Shown here piece by piece: positions 5,317-7,905 of a stretch of 7,905 nucleotides of DNA. The notes under the pieces were generated by a model. The model saw only the letters and a program-made list of their open reading frames with translations, ran no database searches and was not told the DNA's origin. The stretch is from Candidatus Omnitrophota bacterium (GTDB lineage: Bacteria; Omnitrophota; Gorgyraeia; Gygaellales; Profunditerraquicolaceae), in NCBI GenBank assembly GCA_903882345.1, contig CAIRWO010000215.1, positions 1 through 7,905 of the forward strand, in the 5' to 3' direction. A program made the translations under genes and the position numbers. The stretch's first letter is position 1. Each line of letters opens with the position of its first letter.

Positions 5317-5979
5317 ATGAAAAAGTTACTTATATTTTTGCCTTTTGCCTTTTTGGTTTTTGCTTTTTCCGGCTGCGCCACCGCGCCTCTCGAGCCTTTG
5401 CCTCAAATTTCACAGCCGGCACCGGGAATTTATCACCGGGTAAAAAAAGGAGAGACGCTGTGGAGTATATCGAAGATTTATAATATAGGCATCGAAGAGC
5501 TGATGAAAATTAACCGCATACCAGATACTTCACGCATAGAAACAGGACAGGCAATACTCATTCCCCGGCAGCAAAACCTAAAACCGCCTGAGCCGGCTTT
5601 AAACGGAGAGAATTTTTGCTGGCCGCTTAAAGGAAGGGTGATCGCCGGCTACGGACAAATGACGGATAACATCATCAACAAAGGCATTAATATCGCGGCA
5701 GGGGAAAACGCGAATGTCGTCGCCGCCCGCTCCGGCAGGGTCGTATTTATGAGCCCGGCCTTCGGTAATTTCGGCAAGTCAATTATTATTGACCACGGTG
5801 ACGGTTATTCCACTTTATATACAAGAAATTCGCAGGTATTTATAAAAACCGGCGATGCGGTAACCAAGGGTATGACCATCGCCAAAGTCGGCAGCGCAGG
5901 CAGGAATAAAACTAAATACCTGCATTTTGAAATAAGAAAAGGCTACCTGCCGCAAAACCCTAATTTTTATCTTCCCTAA
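5317..5979 (+). CDS. LysM plus degenerate LytM (M23-like) lipoprotein, NlpD-like
   Basis: A 220-residue predicted lipoprotein that probably binds peptidoglycan and controls a cell-wall amidase, as NlpD and EnvC do. It has KK and a hydrophobic signal at residues 2-18, then lipobox FSGC with the lipidated Cys at 20. A LysM domain covers about residues 38-84 (YHRVKKGETLWSISKIY, then INRIPDTSRIETGQAILIP). The LytM/M23 fold spans about 100-220 (WPLKGRVIAGYG at the start, LHFEIRKG near the end). The zinc site is lost: the usual HxGID is NKGIN (Asn 121 and Asn 125), the usual LYxHL is LYTRN (Arg 170), and the usual HLHFEI is YLHFEI (Tyr 201). Only His 203 remains, so peptidase activity is unlikely. 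The frame is open back to 5251, but those 22 codons are tRNA sequence. ATG 5317 has no clear ribosome site. Confidence 0.88.
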   Translation: MKKLLIFLPFAFLVFAFSGCATAPLEPLPQISQPAPGIYHRVKKGETLWSISKIYNIGIEELMKINRIPDTSRIETGQAILIPRQQNLKPPEPALNGENFCWPLKGRVIAGYGQMTDNIINKGINIAAGENANVVAARSGRVVFMSPAFGNFGKSIIIDHGDGYSTLYTRNSQVFIKTGDAVTKGMTIAKVGSAGRNKTKYLHFEIRKGYLPQNPNFYLP

Positions 5980-5985
5980 AATACG

Positions 5986-7575
5986 ATGAACGAAATATAC
6001 CTGGAGAGAAAGACATATTCTGAGGCCATCGAAAAGAGGATCCGCGCGTTAAAGGACGGTTACAGGCAGAATATTGCCGTTATCGGAGATGAGCTCGTCG
6101 GAAAAACAACGATAATTTTCGACATCCTCAGGAAGTTTTGTGATAACCACCTGATCTTGACCTACCTGGAAGTCCGCCCCGAGACACTGGAGATATTTTC
6201 CCGCAGATTCATCGCGGTCCTGCTTTATAATTTTCTCGCTAACAGCGGCATCCCCCTCAAAGAAGACATCGATTTCCTCCTGGGTAAATCTGAAAAATAT
6301 ATTCCCGAGACGACAAAAAAGATCAAATCTATCCTGGCAGCGCTGCAAAAAAGGAAAAAAAATAATATATTTACCGAACTATTATCGTTAAGTGAATCTA
6401 TTTACCAGGAAACGGGTAAATCCTGCGTGATCATTTTCGATGAATTTCACAATTTTCAGGATATCGGGGTTAAAAATTTCTACAGCGACTGGTCAAAACT
6501 CCTGATCCTGCAGAAAAATACCATGTATATACTCGTCAGTTCCCTGAAGTTTAAGGCAAAACAGATCCTCTCAAAGGACCTTGCGCTGCTGTTCGGGAAT
6601 TTCGAGATCCTCACCGTAGAACCGCTGGATACCCGCGAAAGCGAACGCTATATCGAACTTAAAACCGGAGGCCTGATAATAGAAGAAGGGCTGAAAAATT
6701 TTATTGTGCACTTTGCCAACGGATATCCTTTCTACCTGAAGATAATGACCGAAGCTATGCTAAAAGCCGATGCGGGTAATTTGACGGAAGTGATCGAAAA
6801 CATCATTTTCGACCATTCCGGAATCTTAAATCAGAGGTTTTCAAACTACCTAAAACGGTTCTTTGATTCCGGACGCAGCCGCGACTATATTTCCATACTC
6901 TATTTAATTTCCAGCGGCCATAATAAAATCAAAGAAATCGCGCTGCTTATGCGCCGGCCGAAGAAAGAACTCGACCCGAGGATCAACTATTTGCTTGAGA
7001 TCGATGCCATAACCAGAAGCGGAGATTTCTTAAAGATCAATGACCGGGTATTCGCCTTCTGGCTGAAATTCGTCTATCAGGAAAAACTTAATTCGCTGAC
7101 ATTCGACGCAAAAAATCAAAAAGACCAGTTCAGGAACCATATCGAAGGCGTACTCGAAGAATTCCTGAAATGCGCGCAAAAACCGATAGTAGAGAGGATA
7201 GAGGAACTGCTGCGTTCGTTTGATGACGATATGATGCAGTTGGAAAAAAAGAAACTGCGCCTTACGCATTTCCGGGAGATCAAACCCCTGGAGTTCAATA
7301 AGGGCAACCTCAAACTTGGCCTTATCGGCCGCGCTACCGACAGCCTCTGGATAATCGGCTTTAAACTCGACAGCGTAAGCGAAGAAGACGTTGCCCAGTT
7401 TTCCGGCGAATGCAAAAAATTCCGGCATAAACCGCAAAAAAAGATCATTATCACGCTCAACGATATAGACGCGAACGCAAAACTGCGCGCGTTAGAAGAT
7501 AAAATATGGATCTGGGACGTAAATAGCCTCAACGAAATTATGGACCTCTTCTCCAAACCGCGGGTCATAGTATGA
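5986..7575 (+). CDS. AAA/STAND-type ATPase of the archaeal ATPase class, function unknown
   Basis: A 529-residue predicted cytosolic P-loop ATPase. Walker A is GDELVGKTT (residues 34-42), Walker B is VIIFDEFHNF (148-157, with Asp 152 and Glu 153), a sensor-1-like strand is MYILVSS (180-186), and NGYPFYLKI (245-253) is the GxP-type sensor-2/lid motif of the Arch_ATPase/MNS group. A winged-helix-like region follows at about 300-370 (IKEIALLMRRPKKELDPRI, then YLLEIDAI and LKINDRVFAFWLKF). The C-terminal 150 residues have a strand-rich end (LWIIGFKLDSVS and KKIIITLNDIDA) that resembles the PD-(D/E)XK-like domain of DUF234 ATPases, but the expected Glu-x-Lys strand reads GFK, so nuclease activity is doubtful. 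The start is 6 bases after the lipoprotein stop and has no strong ribosome site. The stop overlaps the next ATG as ATGA. The substrate and biological role are not known. Confidence 0.75.
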   Translation: MNEIYLERKTYSEAIEKRIRALKDGYRQNIAVIGDELVGKTTIIFDILRKFCDNHLILTYLEVRPETLEIFSRRFIAVLLYNFLANSGIPLKEDIDFLLGKSEKYIPETTKKIKSILAALQKRKKNNIFTELLSLSESIYQETGKSCVIIFDEFHNFQDIGVKNFYSDWSKLLILQKNTMYILVSSLKFKAKQILSKDLALLFGNFEILTVEPLDTRESERYIELKTGGLIIEEGLKNFIVHFANGYPFYLKIMTEAMLKADAGNLTEVIENIIFDHSGILNQRFSNYLKRFFDSGRSRDYISILYLISSGHNKIKEIALLMRRPKKELDPRINYLLEIDAITRSGDFLKINDRVFAFWLKFVYQEKLNSLTFDAKNQKDQFRNHIEGVLEEFLKCAQKPIVERIEELLRSFDDDMMQLEKKKLRLTHFREIKPLEFNKGNLKLGLIGRATDSLWIIGFKLDSVSEEDVAQFSGECKKFRHKPQKKIIITLNDIDANAKLRALEDKIWIWDVNSLNEIMDLFSKPRVIV

Positions 7576-7905
7576 CAAGGATAGGCGTAATTTCCGACAC
7601 GCATATACGCGATAATGACGCCGAAGTTCCGGTAAAAGTGCTGGAGGCGTTTAAAGAAGTGGATATGGTCATCCATGTAGGAGACCTCCTTGACTTAAGC
7701 GTGCTGGATAAATTAAGACAGGTATGCAAAGACGTCAGGGCGGTAGCCGGGAATATGGATAGCGCGGAGACAAAGAAAATACTGTCGAAAAAAGAGCTCA
7801 TAAGAATCGGTAAATACACAATCGGCGTTGCCCATGGTTACGGGCACCCAGCGGGGCTGGTCGAGATTATGGAAAAAATGTTCAAAGACGATAACGTAGA
7901 CGTGA
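7572..7905 (+). CDS. YfcE/MJ0936-family metallophosphoesterase (3' end outside window)
   Basis: The first 111 codons of a calcineurin-like phosphoesterase; members hydrolyse phosphodiesters with two divalent metals, but physiological substrates are mostly unknown. Metal-site motifs are SDTH (residues 8-11, Asp 9 and His 11), HVGDL (35-39, Asp 38), AGNMD (59-63, Asn 61), and AHGYGHP (87-93, His 88 and His 92). The usual length is about 155-180 residues, so the end including any last conserved histidine is beyond the window. ATG 7572 overlaps the ATPase stop by four bases (ATGA), which implies translational coupling. Whether it works with the ATPase is not shown. Confidence 0.9.
   Translation, partial: MTRIGVISDTHIRDNDAEVPVKVLEAFKEVDMVIHVGDLLDLSVLDKLRQVCKDVRAVAGNMDSAETKKILSKKELIRIGKYTIGVAHGYGHPAGLVEIMEKMFKDDNVDV

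Noticed and set aside
7116..7676. Long reverse-strand open frame (186 codons), and similar ones at 849-1226, 1633-2082, 3899-4321 and 7030-7437
   Set aside because: All lie opposite well-supported genes, have compositions typical of antisense frames, and show no family motifs.
5237..7905. Integrated element at the tRNA-Gly with the ATPase as cargo
   Set aside because: No repeat of the tRNA 3' end, no integrase and no second attachment site is visible in the window; the genes continue with operon-like spacing.
1..7905. CRISPR array, insertion sequence or phage genes
   Set aside because: No regularly spaced repeats, transposase, integrase or structural phage genes were found on either strand.

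Overview
All genes in this window lie on the + strand and are packed almost end to end, so it reads like one long operon-like run that is cut at both edges. The mix suggests a diderm (Gram-negative-type), probably anaerobic bacterium. It has LPS-heptose genes, an NlpD-like lipoprotein, a PPi-type phosphofructokinase, short-form ThiC, and an AccC-Asp23-AmaP block. That combination, with moderate GC and many A8 runs, would fit an uncultured lineage such as Omnitrophota or a relative. The lineage is an inference from gene content, not shown by the sequence.

Layout. 2-352: 3' end of the biotin carboxylase gene accC. 352-705: an Asp23/Gls24 protein. 709-1335: its probable membrane anchor AmaP. 1336-1452: the only real gap, filled by nested inverted repeats that end at a perfect Shine-Dalgarno. 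1453-2484: phosphofructokinase with PPi-type active-site residues. 2496-3075: gmhA, broken by a one-base frameshift at an A9 run. 3033-3539: heptose-1-phosphate adenylyltransferase. 3520-3951: stand-alone thiD2. 3963-5246: thiC. 5237-5307: tRNA-Gly(CCC), whose first 10 bases are also the last codons and stop of thiC. 5317-5979: LysM plus degenerate LytM lipoprotein. 5986-7575: AAA/STAND-type ATPase. 7572-7905: YfcE/MJ0936-type metallophosphoesterase, cut by the window end.

How the genes may work together. GmhA and the adenylyltransferase are two steps of ADP-heptose synthesis from sedoheptulose 7-phosphate. A PPi-PFK can use the same sugar phosphate in some organisms, which may explain its place beside gmhA. 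ThiC makes HMP-P and ThiD2 phosphorylates it to HMP-PP, so the two thi genes form a coherent pyrimidine branch of thiamin synthesis. AccC, Asp23 and AmaP touch fatty-acid synthesis and envelope homeostasis. The lipoprotein is probably a regulator of cell-wall hydrolysis rather than an enzyme.

Most worth a second look: the thiC/tRNA overlap, where RNase P processing would remove the thiC stop codon; the A9 frameshift in gmhA, which leaves an accidental open fusion to the next gene; the structured leader of pfkA; and the internal duplication in ThiD2. I see no clear new defence or mobile system here.
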